Shown piece by piece: positions 7,753 to 14,582 of a stretch of 28,681 nucleotides of DNA (within the stretch, counting starts at the first letter, position 1; each line of letters starts with the position of its first letter). Made by a program: the position numbers and the translations under genes. The DNA comes from a virus, in the IMG/VR virus record IMGVR_UViG_3300046517_000985, positions 1 to 28,681 of that record; one strand, 5' to 3'. Below the pieces are notes generated by a model. The model searched no databases and had not been told where the DNA came from. It saw only the letters and a list, made by a program, of their open reading frames with translations.

Positions 7753-8931
7753 TTACGTCGCGTCGACCCACGACGTGCCGTTGTAGTAGCGCATCTTGTT
7801 GGTCGTCGTGTTCGCGATGACCATGCCTTCGATCGGAGAAGCAAGTGCAGTTTCGTCTACGAGGCTCATGCGCGGGAGCACGAGCGCCCGCGGCGTGCCG
7901 GGGACGGAGACGAGATCGAGCACGGCGCTCGCGTAGGGGGCCGCGGAGTCACCAAAGATGCCGGGGCCGAGATGGCGAAGCGAGCGATTCCCGTCCTCGG
8001 AGAACATCGTCGCCATGACGGTATCCGCGACACTTCCAGGGCTCCCATCGCCAACGGGAATCCACACCGCCGCGTCATTGTGAACGACGACCGTTCCCGC
8101 GCCGCCCGTCGATCGCACCCCGTAGTGCGTCCACGCATAGTTATTCTCGATCGTGATGTTCCCGTCACCACCCGCATGGACGGTGTGGGTGAGCTGGCCG
8201 ATCCCGCCGTTCCCGAGGGTGTCGCCGGCCGTGAGGTCGCACCCGGCTGCGGCGACCAGCCCAATGTCGGTCTTGCCGAGGTAGAGGCCCCCGAAATCCC
8301 CTACCGTCTGCCCGGTCGCATTCGCCGTGATGATCGGCTCAAAGTCGAGGAGGTTCGAGAAGCCGCAGAGCTTCTGTCCGGTCTGGCCGACCTCGCCATT
8401 GATATTTGGCTGCACGAGCATGCCGAAGAAGCCGATCAACCCGTTCGCGCCCGTGATGTCCCACTGCGTCGTGTCCTGCGACGCTAAGTTGAAGTAGACG
8501 ATGGCGCTCGGGTTCGCCGCCGTATCGAACGTGAGGCTCTGCGACATGTCGAACACATGTGCCGCCGACGTCGTGATCGGGCCGATCGTGGTGATGGTGG
8601 AGTTGAACCGGATGTCTTCGTCGGGATGGAGCGTCGTGCCGGTGTGCGCATTGAGGTTGAGCCCGAAGCCCGCCGCACTCGAACCGACGATCATGCCGTT
8701 CTGGGTCGTAGAGAACAGCGCATCGTTACCCGCACCGGGGCGGCCCGCGAGCAGCAGGTACGCCGTCATCGCGACGTTTGCGACCGAGCCGCTCGCCGTG
8801 ATGATCGTCGCATCGGGCTCGACGAAGTTCAGCGCCGTTGCGGCAGCGACGACGGTGACGCCGTCTTCCTGAATGTCCATGCTTCCCCCTGGACCGCTGC
8901 CACTCGTGCCGACGTTGACAATCGCGCTCAT
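7753..8931 (-). CDS. Tail fibre / appendage protein with C-terminal fibre signature
   Basis: A 392-aa protein, Gly/Thr/Ala/Asn-rich and beta-prone throughout, with no signal peptide. The last 60 residues (ASAVLDLVSVPGTPRALVLP ... DETALASPIEGMVIANT...MRYYNGTSWVDAT) match a recurrent tail-fibre ending of the type LPPRMT...I..P.EGM.IYNT.T....YNG..W. It marks the shaft just before a head or trimerisation domain, or the end of the fibre. The start ATG overlaps the previous stop (ATGA). Gly and Asn repeats in the middle suggest a beta-helical shaft. The role is inferred as a virion appendage or fibre. Its location between head and neck genes is unusual for a receptor fibre and could mean a head or collar fibre. 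Confidence 0.68.
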   Translation of the reverse strand: MSAIVNVGTSGSGPGGSMDIQEDGVTVVAAATALNFVEPDATIITASGSVANVAMTAYLLLAGRPGAGNDALFSTTQNGMIVGSSAAGFGLNLNAHTGTTLHPDEDIRFNSTITTIGPITTSAAHVFDMSQSLTFDTAANPSAIVYFNLASQDTTQWDITGANGLIGFFGMLVQPNINGEVGQTGQKLCGFSNLLDFEPIITANATGQTVGDFGGLYLGKTDIGLVAAAGCDLTAGDTLGNGGIGQLTHTVHAGGDGNITIENNYAWTHYGVRSTGGAGTVVVHNDAAVWIPVGDGSPGSVADTVMATMFSEDGNRSLRHLGPGIFGDSAAPYASAVLDLVSVPGTPRALVLPRMSLVDETALASPIEGMVIANTTTNKMRYYNGTSWVDAT

Positions 8932-9257
8932 GGCGCACGCTCAGTGTAGTAGACGGTGCCGGCCAGCTCAGTCGCTGCCGAAAGGTTGATGACGAAGTCC
9001 TCGCCGGGCAGCGTCGCGAACCAGTGCTCTTCCGTGAAGTCGAGCGCGAAGGTTCCGTGCGCGGTCATCGGCATCGGGCCGGTCAGCGGGACCGCGCCGC
9101 GCTTCACCGTGACGTCGGCCGCGTTGGTCCCGAGCACGAAGAAGATCCGGTAGACGCTGAAGACGTTGGCGGGCGCCGTCGAAGGAATGATGACGTTGTC
9201 GCCCGGCGCCGAGACGTCGATCGGGACCTGCTTGAGCGGGTAGTTGTCGAGGCCCAT
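8928..9257 (-). CDS. Small beta-sandwich virion protein
   Basis: A 109-aa protein starting MGLDNYPLKQVPIDVSAPGD. The pattern VYRIFFVLGTNAADVTVKRG ... LTGPMPMTAHGTFALDF ... PWF-like EHWFATLPGEDFVINLSA ... GTVYYTE matches a small beta-sandwich protein frequent in phage structural blocks (pattern memory, no search). Its likely role is a minor virion or decoration protein. The Shine-Dalgarno GAGGGG lies in a small hairpin directly after the upstream stop codon, so translation is probably coupled. Its stop overlaps the start of the fibre gene. Confidence 0.62.
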   Translation of the reverse strand: MGLDNYPLKQVPIDVSAPGDNVIIPSTAPANVFSVYRIFFVLGTNAADVTVKRGAVPLTGPMPMTAHGTFALDFTEEHWFATLPGEDFVINLSAATELAGTVYYTERAP

Positions 9258-9263
9258 CGCGTT

Positions 9264-9275
9264 CCCCTCGCGGGG
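9264..9275 (-). promoter_or_regulatory. Hairpin that sequesters a ribosome-binding site
   Basis: On the minus strand the sequence CCCC-GCGA-GGGG forms a four-pair stem with a GNRA-type GCGA loop. It begins right after the TAA stop of the coiled-coil gene and contains the GAGGGG Shine-Dalgarno of the next gene. Ribosomes ending on the first gene would be expected to open it. This is seen in sequence; the coupling role is inferred. Confidence 0.4.
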
Positions 9276-9833
9276 TTACGCGAGCGCCGACACCGTGGAT
9301 CGTAGATCGACGAGCTTCGCCTGAATCGCCTGGTGCTTCGCCTCGGCGTCGGACTGCGCCTTCGCCATCTGCTTGAGAAAGGCCTCGTGCTTGGCTCGGG
9401 CCTCACCCGCCGCCCGGTCAAGGTCAGCCTGGACCGCTGCGACACGCGTTGCGCTCTGCGACTCCGCGAGGGCGGCCTTGGCTGCAGCCTTGGCGATGCG
9501 ATCCTTGGCGTCGGCCTCGGCGGCCGCGACGTCCCCGCGGATCTTCTCGTGCTTGGCAAGGTGCTCGGCTTCCCATGCGTCGTCATCGGCGCGCCGCTTG
9601 GCGGTGGCCTTTTCGTGAGCAGCCTTGTCGGCGGCGATAGCGGCCGTGAGCTGTGCCCGGTCATTCTGCAGCCCCGTGACGCTCGCGCGCAGCTCCGCCT
9701 CGTGGTTCACGACGGCGAGTAGCGGTTCGACGGTCGCGGCGAGGTTCCCGAGGGCGGCGAACGGCTTCGTGAGCGCGGCGAGCGACGTAAGGGCGGCCTT
9801 GAGTTCGGGCAGATTGAAGGTGTCGGTCGCCAT
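9276..9833 (-). CDS. Ala/Lys/Glu-rich coiled-coil protein
   Basis: A 185-aa protein starting MATDTFNLPELKAALTSLAA. Residues about 45-180 are an almost unbroken helix with Ala, Lys, Glu and Gln in heptad-like order (EAELRASVTGLQNDRAQLTA ... AKHQAIQAKLVDLRSTVSAL). There is no membrane segment or signal peptide. It is encoded between two small beta-sandwich virion proteins with 1 bp and 18 bp gaps. It could be a structural rod, an internal virion protein or an assembly chaperone; nothing in the sequence decides. The long coil is too short to be a normal tape-measure protein. Confidence 0.6.
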   Translation of the reverse strand: MATDTFNLPELKAALTSLAALTKPFAALGNLAATVEPLLAVVNHEAELRASVTGLQNDRAQLTAAIAADKAAHEKATAKRRADDDAWEAEHLAKHEKIRGDVAAAEADAKDRIAKAAAKAALAESQSATRVAAVQADLDRAAGEARAKHEAFLKQMAKAQSDAEAKHQAIQAKLVDLRSTVSALA

Positions 9834-9834
9834 A

Positions 9835-10200
9835 TCAGTGTCCGTAGCTCCGAGCGGTGAGGGTCACGTCGATCGCCACGCCCGAGCCCCCCGAGATCCG
9901 AGGACGAAGGTAGCGCGCGACCACGTTGGTGATGTCGAATCGAGTCGCGGACGTCGCGCTGATGAGCGCATCGGCGCCGCCGGCGGGGTTCTCGCCGGTC
10001 ATCGTGAAGTACGTCACGCCGTCGTCTGATCCTTCGAGCACGACCGTCGCGCCCCCGAACGTCCCGCCGAACTGGACGCTCATCATCGGGAAGCGCGAGA
10101 ACTCCTCGGGCGATCCGGTATCGTTCGTCGCCAGTGCGGCCCACGTGGTCTGCAGGACGCTGTGCTGGATCGCGAACGTCTTTCCGAGAACGACGGCCAT
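9835..10200 (-). CDS. Small virion-type beta protein
   Basis: A 121-aa protein starting MAVVLGKTFAIQHSVLQTTW. The central string SVQFGGTFGGATVVLEGSDD-GVTYFTMTG and the end ARYLRPRISGGSGVAIDVTL match a recurring small phage protein of the form VQ..GTFGGATV.I.GS.DG..W...T ... YIRP...GG....TV. The function of that group is not known to me, but it is normally encoded among head and tail genes. No clear ribosome-binding site precedes it, and the upstream stop is 9 bp away, so coupling is likely. Confidence 0.62.
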   Translation of the reverse strand: MAVVLGKTFAIQHSVLQTTWAALATNDTGSPEEFSRFPMMSVQFGGTFGGATVVLEGSDDGVTYFTMTGENPAGGADALISATSATRFDITNVVARYLRPRISGGSGVAIDVTLTARSYGH

Positions 10201-10209
10201 GGGCCTAGC

Positions 10210-10695
10210 TTACCCCAGCACCGGCTCGGCGTCGACCGCGGGTGCGGCTGCGCGCCGGCGACGGCCCGAAAGATCCGGCGCCACAGGCTCGACGGTGATC
10301 GAGTCGCCTTGCGTCGGGAGGTCGACGGTCTCGGTGACCTCGACGTCGCCTACGAGCGCGACGCGGATCTCCTGCACCATCGGGCGATTCTCGCGGAGCT
10401 TCATCGGATGCTTGTCCAGCTCTGCGAGGATGTACGCCGGCACCTGCTTCACGGAGATCTCGCGCGCCGCGGCGCGGCTGCCCGAGGTGTCGGGCGTCCC
10501 GTGGAAGAACTTGACCTTCCCGTCCTGCACCTGCGCCGTGATCACCGGGTGGAACTCCGGGTTCGGGACGTACTCGAAGTTGTGCCGGCCCATGATCTGG
10601 CGCTCCTGGGGCGCCTGCATGTACGTGTGGGTCGGGTTGTGGCGGATCGTGTTCCCCTTGGAATCACGGTCCTCGATCGGTCGCAGCGTCGCCAT
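10210..10695 (-). CDS. Hypothetical structural-block protein
   Basis: A 161-aa soluble protein starting MATLRPIEDRDSKGNTIRHN. It is hydrophilic with a mixed alpha/beta look and a basic Ala/Arg patch near the C-terminus (SGRRRRAAAPAVDAEP). An AGGAG ribosome-binding sequence sits about 10 nt upstream of the ATG. No family was recognised. It follows a 73-bp gap after the secreted Cys-rich gene. It may be a virion protein by position. Confidence 0.62.
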   Translation of the reverse strand: MATLRPIEDRDSKGNTIRHNPTHTYMQAPQERQIMGRHNFEYVPNPEFHPVITAQVQDGKVKFFHGTPDTSGSRAAAREISVKQVPAYILAELDKHPMKLRENRPMVQEIRVALVGDVEVTETVDLPTQGDSITVEPVAPDLSGRRRRAAAPAVDAEPVLG

Positions 10696-10716
10696 GGTCA
10701 GCTCACTCCTGTGGGT

Positions 10717-10731
10717 CCAGCATCGAGCTGG
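10717..10731 (-). promoter_or_regulatory. Short hairpin in intergenic gap
   Basis: A perfect five-pair stem with a five-base loop (minus strand CCAGC-TCGAT-GCTGG) lies in the 73-bp gap between the secreted Cys-rich gene and the 161-aa gene, just before the ribosome-binding site of the latter. There is no U-tract, so it is not a standard terminator. In GC-rich DNA such a stem could be chance. Confidence 0.25.
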
Positions 10732-10768
10732 AGTTGTGCCCCTTGGGTGTCAGCGTGCCCCCATCGCG

Positions 10769-11188
10769 TTACGAAGCCGTAGTCGTCGTGGAGCTGGTCG
10801 TCGTCGTCGTGGTCGTGGTCGAGTCGTTGCAGGACTTGACGCACTGCGAGAACCCCGTGCCGCAGCCGGCCGAGCCCGAGCTGGAGACGCAGATCTCGCC
10901 CGAGGCGCAGTTGCCGTCGGACACGCAGCCGATGACGCCGGTCGGCGCACCGGTCGCGCAGATCGCGACGTTCGAGCCACACCGCGTGAGCTGGCAGGTC
11001 GCGGAGACCTGATTCGCGCCACCGATGCAGGTCCCGGCCTGGCTCACGCCCTGGAAGGAGGCGCAGGCCGTGCTGGTGTGACACTGCGCGCCGCAGACGA
11101 TGCCGCCGTCGGCGCACGTCCCGGTCGCGATGGCCGAGGCCGGCAGCAAGAGCGCCAGCCCGAGCAGAAGAGCGATGAGTCCGCGCAT
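10769..11188 (-). CDS. Secreted cysteine-rich protein with poly-Thr tail
   Basis: A 139-aa protein. Residues 1-21 form a Sec signal peptide (MRGLIALLLGLALLLPASAIA), with likely cleavage after residue 19 or 21. The mature part has 14 cysteines (positions 25, 32, 36, 42, 54, 65, 70, 77, 88, 94, 100, 109, 116, 120), an even number that fits seven disulfides. The tail at 124-137 is almost pure Thr/Ser (TTTTTTTTSSTTTT), encoded by a GTC/TCG microsatellite-like tract at 10779-10825. An AGGGGT sequence 8 nt upstream supports the ATG. The product should be exported to the periplasm or outside the cell, which is odd for a gene inside the virion block. It could be a host-derived secreted factor or a superinfection or envelope effector. 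No lipobox is present. Function unknown. Confidence 0.72.
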   Translation of the reverse strand: MRGLIALLLGLALLLPASAIATGTCADGGIVCGAQCHTSTACASFQGVSQAGTCIGGANQVSATCQLTRCGSNVAICATGAPTGVIGCVSDGNCASGEICVSSSGSAGCGTGFSQCVKSCNDSTTTTTTTTSSTTTTAS

Positions 11189-11190
11189 GA

Positions 11191-11544
11191 TCAGTACCCC
11201 TGAGCCTCGACGACCAGCGTGGTCGCCGCGACGGATGCGTTGGTGGCGACCTCCACGCCCGTGCTGAATACGACGGCGCGAAGGGTGTTGTGGGCGGAAT
11301 CGTACGTCCAGTAGTTCGGCAGGCCGCCGATCGCCTCTACGATGAGCAGCTTCTCGACCTGCGCCTGCGGCATCCCGAGGCTGGCCCCGAGGAGCGGCAC
11401 GCCGTTCGCCGGGTAGCTCTCGCTCCCGCCGCCGAACGCGATGGTGACGAGGTTCTTGTAGCGAGGCGTGCTGCCTTCGAGCCGCGACCCCGCGGGGTAC
11501 GGCTTGATGGTGTAGGTCAGGTCTCCTGCGACGATGTTGGCCAT
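11191..11544 (-). CDS. Small virion-type protein
   Basis: A 117-aa protein starting MANIVAGDLTYTIKPYPAGS. The pattern NLVTIAFGGGSESYPANGVP-LLGASLGMP ... VEKLLIVEA ... YWTYDSAHNTLRAV fits a small phage protein commonly encoded just after the capsid gene. Known members are uncharacterised virion or decoration candidates, so the role here is inferred. A GGAGAAG ribosome-binding sequence lies about 7 nt upstream. The gap before it holds a 16-bp perfect palindrome. Confidence 0.65.
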   Translation of the reverse strand: MANIVAGDLTYTIKPYPAGSRLEGSTPRYKNLVTIAFGGGSESYPANGVPLLGASLGMPQAQVEKLLIVEAIGGLPNYWTYDSAHNTLRAVVFSTGVEVATNASVAATTLVVEAQGY

Positions 11545-11561
11545 CGATGACTTCTCCGCTT

Positions 11562-11577
11562 GTCAGCGATCGCTGAC
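11562..11577. repeat. Perfect 16-bp palindrome between two virion genes
   Basis: GTCAGCGATCGCTGAC is its own reverse complement and lies in the 34-bp gap between the stop of the 173-aa gene and the start of the 117-aa gene. It overlaps a second palindrome, CTGACGTCAG, at 11573-11582. As RNA it gives a six-pair stem with a GAUC loop. It could be a protein-binding site, an RNA processing stem or a weak attenuator. Confidence 0.55.
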
Positions 11578-11578
11578 G

Positions 11579-12100
11579 TCAGTTGCTGTCGACGTCGCAG
11601 GCTTCGACGATGCCGGCCCCGTCGCAGTACGCCTTCGCGTAGAACACCGCGGTCGCGCCCGAGGCGCCGCCCGTGGTGACCTGCAGGACGATCTGGTCGC
11701 CCTTGTTCAGCGTCTGCTCGCAGTACGCCCGGATCACCTTCCCGAGGACCCAAGAGGCCGCGGTGTTCGTGATCAGGCCGCTCGGGATCTGGTTCGCGTT
11801 GTCGAAGCCGTTGACGCTCGGGTCACCGCTCACACCGCCCTGGGCCGCGAAGGCCGCCTTGAAGACGGGGATCACGGTGTCGTTGGCCGCGACGCCCAGC
11901 GGCCGGTAGACCGCCTTGAAGACGACCGCGACGCCCGGAGCCGTCACGCCTGTTGCGAGAGCACCAACCTCGACGACCGTGCAGCGCTCGGTGGCCGTGA
12001 AGATGCGCTTCGTGCTCGTGGAGTTCAGGTCGTCCCCGAGCGTGGTCGTGGTGCCGAAGGTCGGCGTCTGGAAGGTGAGCTGTCCGTTCTGACGTGCCAT
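11579..12100 (-). CDS. Protein encoded directly after the major capsid protein, possible decoration protein
   Basis: A 173-aa protein starting MARQNGQLTFQTPTFGTTTT. It is Thr/Gly/Val/Ala-rich and beta-prone, with four cysteines and no signal peptide. An AGAGGA sequence lies 5-10 nt before the ATG. It is the first gene after the capsid gene (39-bp gap), the usual place for head decoration or head-completion proteins, and that is the only ground for the suggested role. No family was recognised. Confidence 0.6.
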   Translation of the reverse strand: MARQNGQLTFQTPTFGTTTTLGDDLNSTSTKRIFTATERCTVVEVGALATGVTAPGVAVVFKAVYRPLGVAANDTVIPVFKAAFAAQGGVSGDPSVNGFDNANQIPSGLITNTAASWVLGKVIRAYCEQTLNKGDQIVLQVTTGGASGATAVFYAKAYCDGAGIVEACDVDSN

Positions 12101-12139
12101 TGCTGTGTCCTCTGTTCCTTCGTGAGGGTGTCCGTCGCC

Positions 12140-13099
12140 TTAGTTGGAGGCGACGTGGATGACCTTGGCCTCGCCGGCGAGCGCCGAGGTCCACAGGAGC
12201 TGGAAGCCGTAGACCCCGTACCAGCCGATGAGGCGCTGGCGGCCGAGGTCGGTGGGGATGCCCGCGCGCAGCTCGGGCGTCACCGCCTCTGCGAACGCGA
12301 CGGCCTCGCGGCCGAAGATCACGGCCTCACCGAGGACGTTGGCGCCGGCCGACGTCCACGTGGAGGTCAGCGCGGTCGCGTGGTTGGACTCGACGAACGT
12401 CATGTCCTCGATCATGCCCACTTCCCCGTTCCACTTGCGCTCGGGGTCCTTGTAGGCCGCCCAGCCGATGAAGAGCGGGTCGCGCTTGATGCCGCGGAGG
12501 CCGAACGTGTTCGAGATGCAGACGTAGTCCGTCTCGTCCTTCACGCCCGGAGCGAGCAGGGTGCCGACGAGGTAGTCGCGCGCCGTCTCGATCAGGAAGA
12601 AGTTCAGGTTCGTGGTCGCGGTCGCGCCCGGCGAGCCCGAGGTCGACGTGGTCACCGCGGCGGTGCCGGTCGGCGTCATCACGGTCGCGGCGGTCTTGAA
12701 CGCAGCCGCGGCGGAGGCGTCGAGCACCAGCTTCTGCTGGTCGACGAGGCGCTGGCTGATCCAGTCTTCCGGGTCGTAGTGGTCGAGGTCTTCGAGCAGG
12801 CCCGAGTACGGAACGGCCTGGCCGAACTCCTTGACGATGACGGTCTGCACCTTGTAGTTGAACGGCAGCTCGGGGATGTTGCTGTTTTCCGAGAGCTGCG
12901 CCGACGTGGGCTCGGCCAGGGTCGGCACGAGAGGGATCGTGACCGATTCGCCCATCTTCTTGCCGAAGGCAGGCTTGATGCTCACGTGCTCGAAGAACCG
13001 AGTGCGCGCGATCGCCTGCTTGAAGTACTCCTCGCTGAGGGCGTTGTTCTTCGCGACGCCCGCGGGTACGTCGAACGTCCAGCTCATTCCGGTTGCCAT
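12140..13099 (-). CDS. Major capsid protein, N4-gp56-like HK97 fold
   Basis: A 319-aa protein starting MATGMSWTFDVPAGVAKNNA. Residues 28-60 (KQAIARTRFFEHVS ... ESVTIPLVPTLAE) fit the N-arm and first strands. The segment 226-241 (GEVGMIEDMTFVESNH), followed by VIFGREAVAFAEA and the C-terminal DLGRQRLIGWYGVYGFQLLW at about 284-303, matches the N4-gp56 family of capsid proteins. That family has the HK97 fold and forms the icosahedral head. The length is normal, with no N-terminal protease domain. Ribosome-binding AGGA sequences lie at -8 to -16. The gene follows the scaffold gene after an 82-bp gap, the longest among the head genes. The gap carries a small hairpin and an AATAAT stretch that could allow extra expression. 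Confidence 0.85.
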   Translation of the reverse strand: MATGMSWTFDVPAGVAKNNALSEEYFKQAIARTRFFEHVSIKPAFGKKMGESVTIPLVPTLAEPTSAQLSENSNIPELPFNYKVQTVIVKEFGQAVPYSGLLEDLDHYDPEDWISQRLVDQQKLVLDASAAAAFKTAATVMTPTGTAAVTTSTSGSPGATATTNLNFFLIETARDYLVGTLLAPGVKDETDYVCISNTFGLRGIKRDPLFIGWAAYKDPERKWNGEVGMIEDMTFVESNHATALTSTWTSAGANVLGEAVIFGREAVAFAEAVTPELRAGIPTDLGRQRLIGWYGVYGFQLLWTSALAGEAKVIHVASN

Positions 13100-13129
13100 G
13101 GTGTCCTGTTTCCTCTTTGGAGTGGGTGT

Positions 13130-13148
13130 CCGCGTCTCAGAGGCGCGG
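13130..13148 (-). promoter_or_regulatory. Hairpin upstream of the capsid gene
   Basis: On the minus strand CCGCGCCTCTGAGACGCGG has perfect five-base inverted ends and partial pairing further in. It lies between the scaffold stop and the capsid start, 30 nt before the capsid ATG. Just upstream of it in transcription, AATAAT at 13162-13167 is the only -10-like string in this gap, but no good -35 accompanies it. It may help set the capsid-to-scaffold ratio through processing or a weak promoter. Confidence 0.35.
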
Positions 13149-13181
13149 CGTCGTTGCCTCGATTATTGCCATGTCACATGC

Positions 13182-14285
13182 TCAAGCAGAAGCCCCCTCG
13201 CGTGCGGCCTTGCGAGCGGCCAACGCGGCGGAGAGGCTTCCCTTGCGAAACTTGTCCTCGGGCTTGCGCTCGGGCTCGGGGGCCTTGGGCGCGGGGGCGT
13301 GGGTGGGCGCGCTCGCGACGAGGTTCGGCGGCGGCGCGACGGGCGGGGCGATCTGCTTGCCGGCCTGCATGATCTTGAGGACTTCCCGAGTGCCTCGGGC
13401 CGCCACGTCCGCGAACGCGGCCGCTCGGACCTCGTCACGCTCCTTGGCCGTGGTCGGCGCCTTCCACTCGCCCTTCTCGAAGGCGCGCTGGGTCTCGTCG
13501 AACTTGGCCGTGAGGAGGCCATCGACGATCTTCTCGGACGCCTTGAGCGTCGGATACTTGGCGTAGAAGTCGTCGCGGAGCGCGGCGCGGATCTGCTCCT
13601 CCTGCGAGGCGCGATGCACGTTCTGCTGCTTCGAGACCTCGGCCAGCGTTTCGGCCTTGGCCTCCGCCTTCGCGCGGTCGGCGGCGAACTTGATCCGCTG
13701 CTCGGTGTAGAGGTCCATCTGCCGGTCGTATTCGGCCGGATCCGAGAGCATGAGGGTCGAGTCGGGCTTCTTGAGGGCCTTCGCGGCCGCCTCGGCAGCG
13801 GCGAGCGCGGCCTCGGCGTCGAGTTCCGCCTTGGACTTCTGCGGCGGCAGCGACGCCTGAACCTCGGCCACGATTTCGGCCCGGAGCGCGGCGCGCTCGG
13901 CGGCCTTGGCGTTGTCGACCTGTACCTTCTCCGCGGTCTTGAAGGCGTCCGCGATTTCCGGCGTGACCTGCATCTTCTGGCCGTCGATCTCGATCTCGAC
14001 GGTCTCGGGCGGCGTCTCGACGGGGGCGGCGACGGGCGGCTGTTCCACGACAGGCGGCTGTTCCGCGGGCGGCGGAACAACAGCCGCGGCGACGAACTTT
14101 CCGTCCGGGCCCCGAGCAGGCGTCGTGGCGGCGGGCGCCGGCGGCGTCACTTCAGGCGCGGCCGCGGCGGCGGGCGCTGGCGCTGGCGGCTCGACCACCG
14201 TCACCGGCGTCGGGCCATCGGTCGCGTGGCCGCGGGCACGCTGCAGCTTGTCCCACATGCGGGTGTTCGTCTCTTCTGCGGGCAT
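13182..14285 (-). CDS. Capsid scaffolding protein
   Basis: A 367-aa protein immediately before the capsid gene. Residues about 25-95 are a Pro/Ala/Val linker (EPPAPAPAAAAAPEVTPPAP). Residues about 125-250 are a long Ala/Glu/Lys coiled coil (AKAAERAALRAEIVAEVQAS ... ADRAKAEAKAETLAEVSKQQ). The C-terminus is basic (KPEDKFRKGSLSAALAARKA). This acidic-coil-then-basic-tail layout is typical of scaffold proteins of podoviruses; the basic C-terminus would bind the capsid subunits, and the coil would dimerise. The sequence has no protease domain. An AGGAGA ribosome-binding site lies 6 nt before the ATG. The identification rests on composition and gene order, not on sequence identity. Confidence 0.75.
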   Translation of the reverse strand: MPAEETNTRMWDKLQRARGHATDGPTPVTVVEPPAPAPAAAAAPEVTPPAPAATTPARGPDGKFVAAAVVPPPAEQPPVVEQPPVAAPVETPPETVEIEIDGQKMQVTPEIADAFKTAEKVQVDNAKAAERAALRAEIVAEVQASLPPQKSKAELDAEAALAAAEAAAKALKKPDSTLMLSDPAEYDRQMDLYTEQRIKFAADRAKAEAKAETLAEVSKQQNVHRASQEEQIRAALRDDFYAKYPTLKASEKIVDGLLTAKFDETQRAFEKGEWKAPTTAKERDEVRAAAFADVAARGTREVLKIMQAGKQIAPPVAPPPNLVASAPTHAPAPKAPEPERKPEDKFRKGSLSAALAARKAAREGASA

Positions 14286-14294
14286 CGTCGTCTC

Positions 14295-14582
14295 CTATCC
14301 CTGTTGGAGCTTCTGCTCTGCCCGACGCCCCTGGTTGGAGGCGAAGGAGAGGTCGTCCACGAGCTGCAGGTTCTCTGACAGCGCGGCGACGGCCAACATT
14401 GCTTTCAGCTCGGTGAGCTTGCCCGCTCGAAAATCCATGATCGCTTGCTGTATGATACCTTCCCGCCGCTCTGCGAGAAGCGGGAGCGCGACTTCGAGGT
14501 CCGCGGTGGCCCGAAGGCCCCGGAGCATCGCGATGTGCCGAGCCTCGTCGCTGCCCCGTTGCGGAGGCTTCACAGGCGACAT
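14295..14582 (-). CDS. Small helical hypothetical protein
   Basis: A 95-aa protein starting MSPVKPPQRGSDEARHIAML. It is almost entirely helical (LRATADLEVALPLLAERREG ... LTELKAMLAVAALSENLQLV). A GGGAGGT ribosome-binding sequence lies 7 nt upstream, giving good support for the start although it overlaps the phosphoribosyltransferase gene end by 13 bp. It lies just before the scaffold gene. No family was recognised. Confidence 0.62.
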   Translation of the reverse strand: MSPVKPPQRGSDEARHIAMLRGLRATADLEVALPLLAERREGIIQQAIMDFRAGKLTELKAMLAVAALSENLQLVDDLSFASNQGRRAEQKLQQG

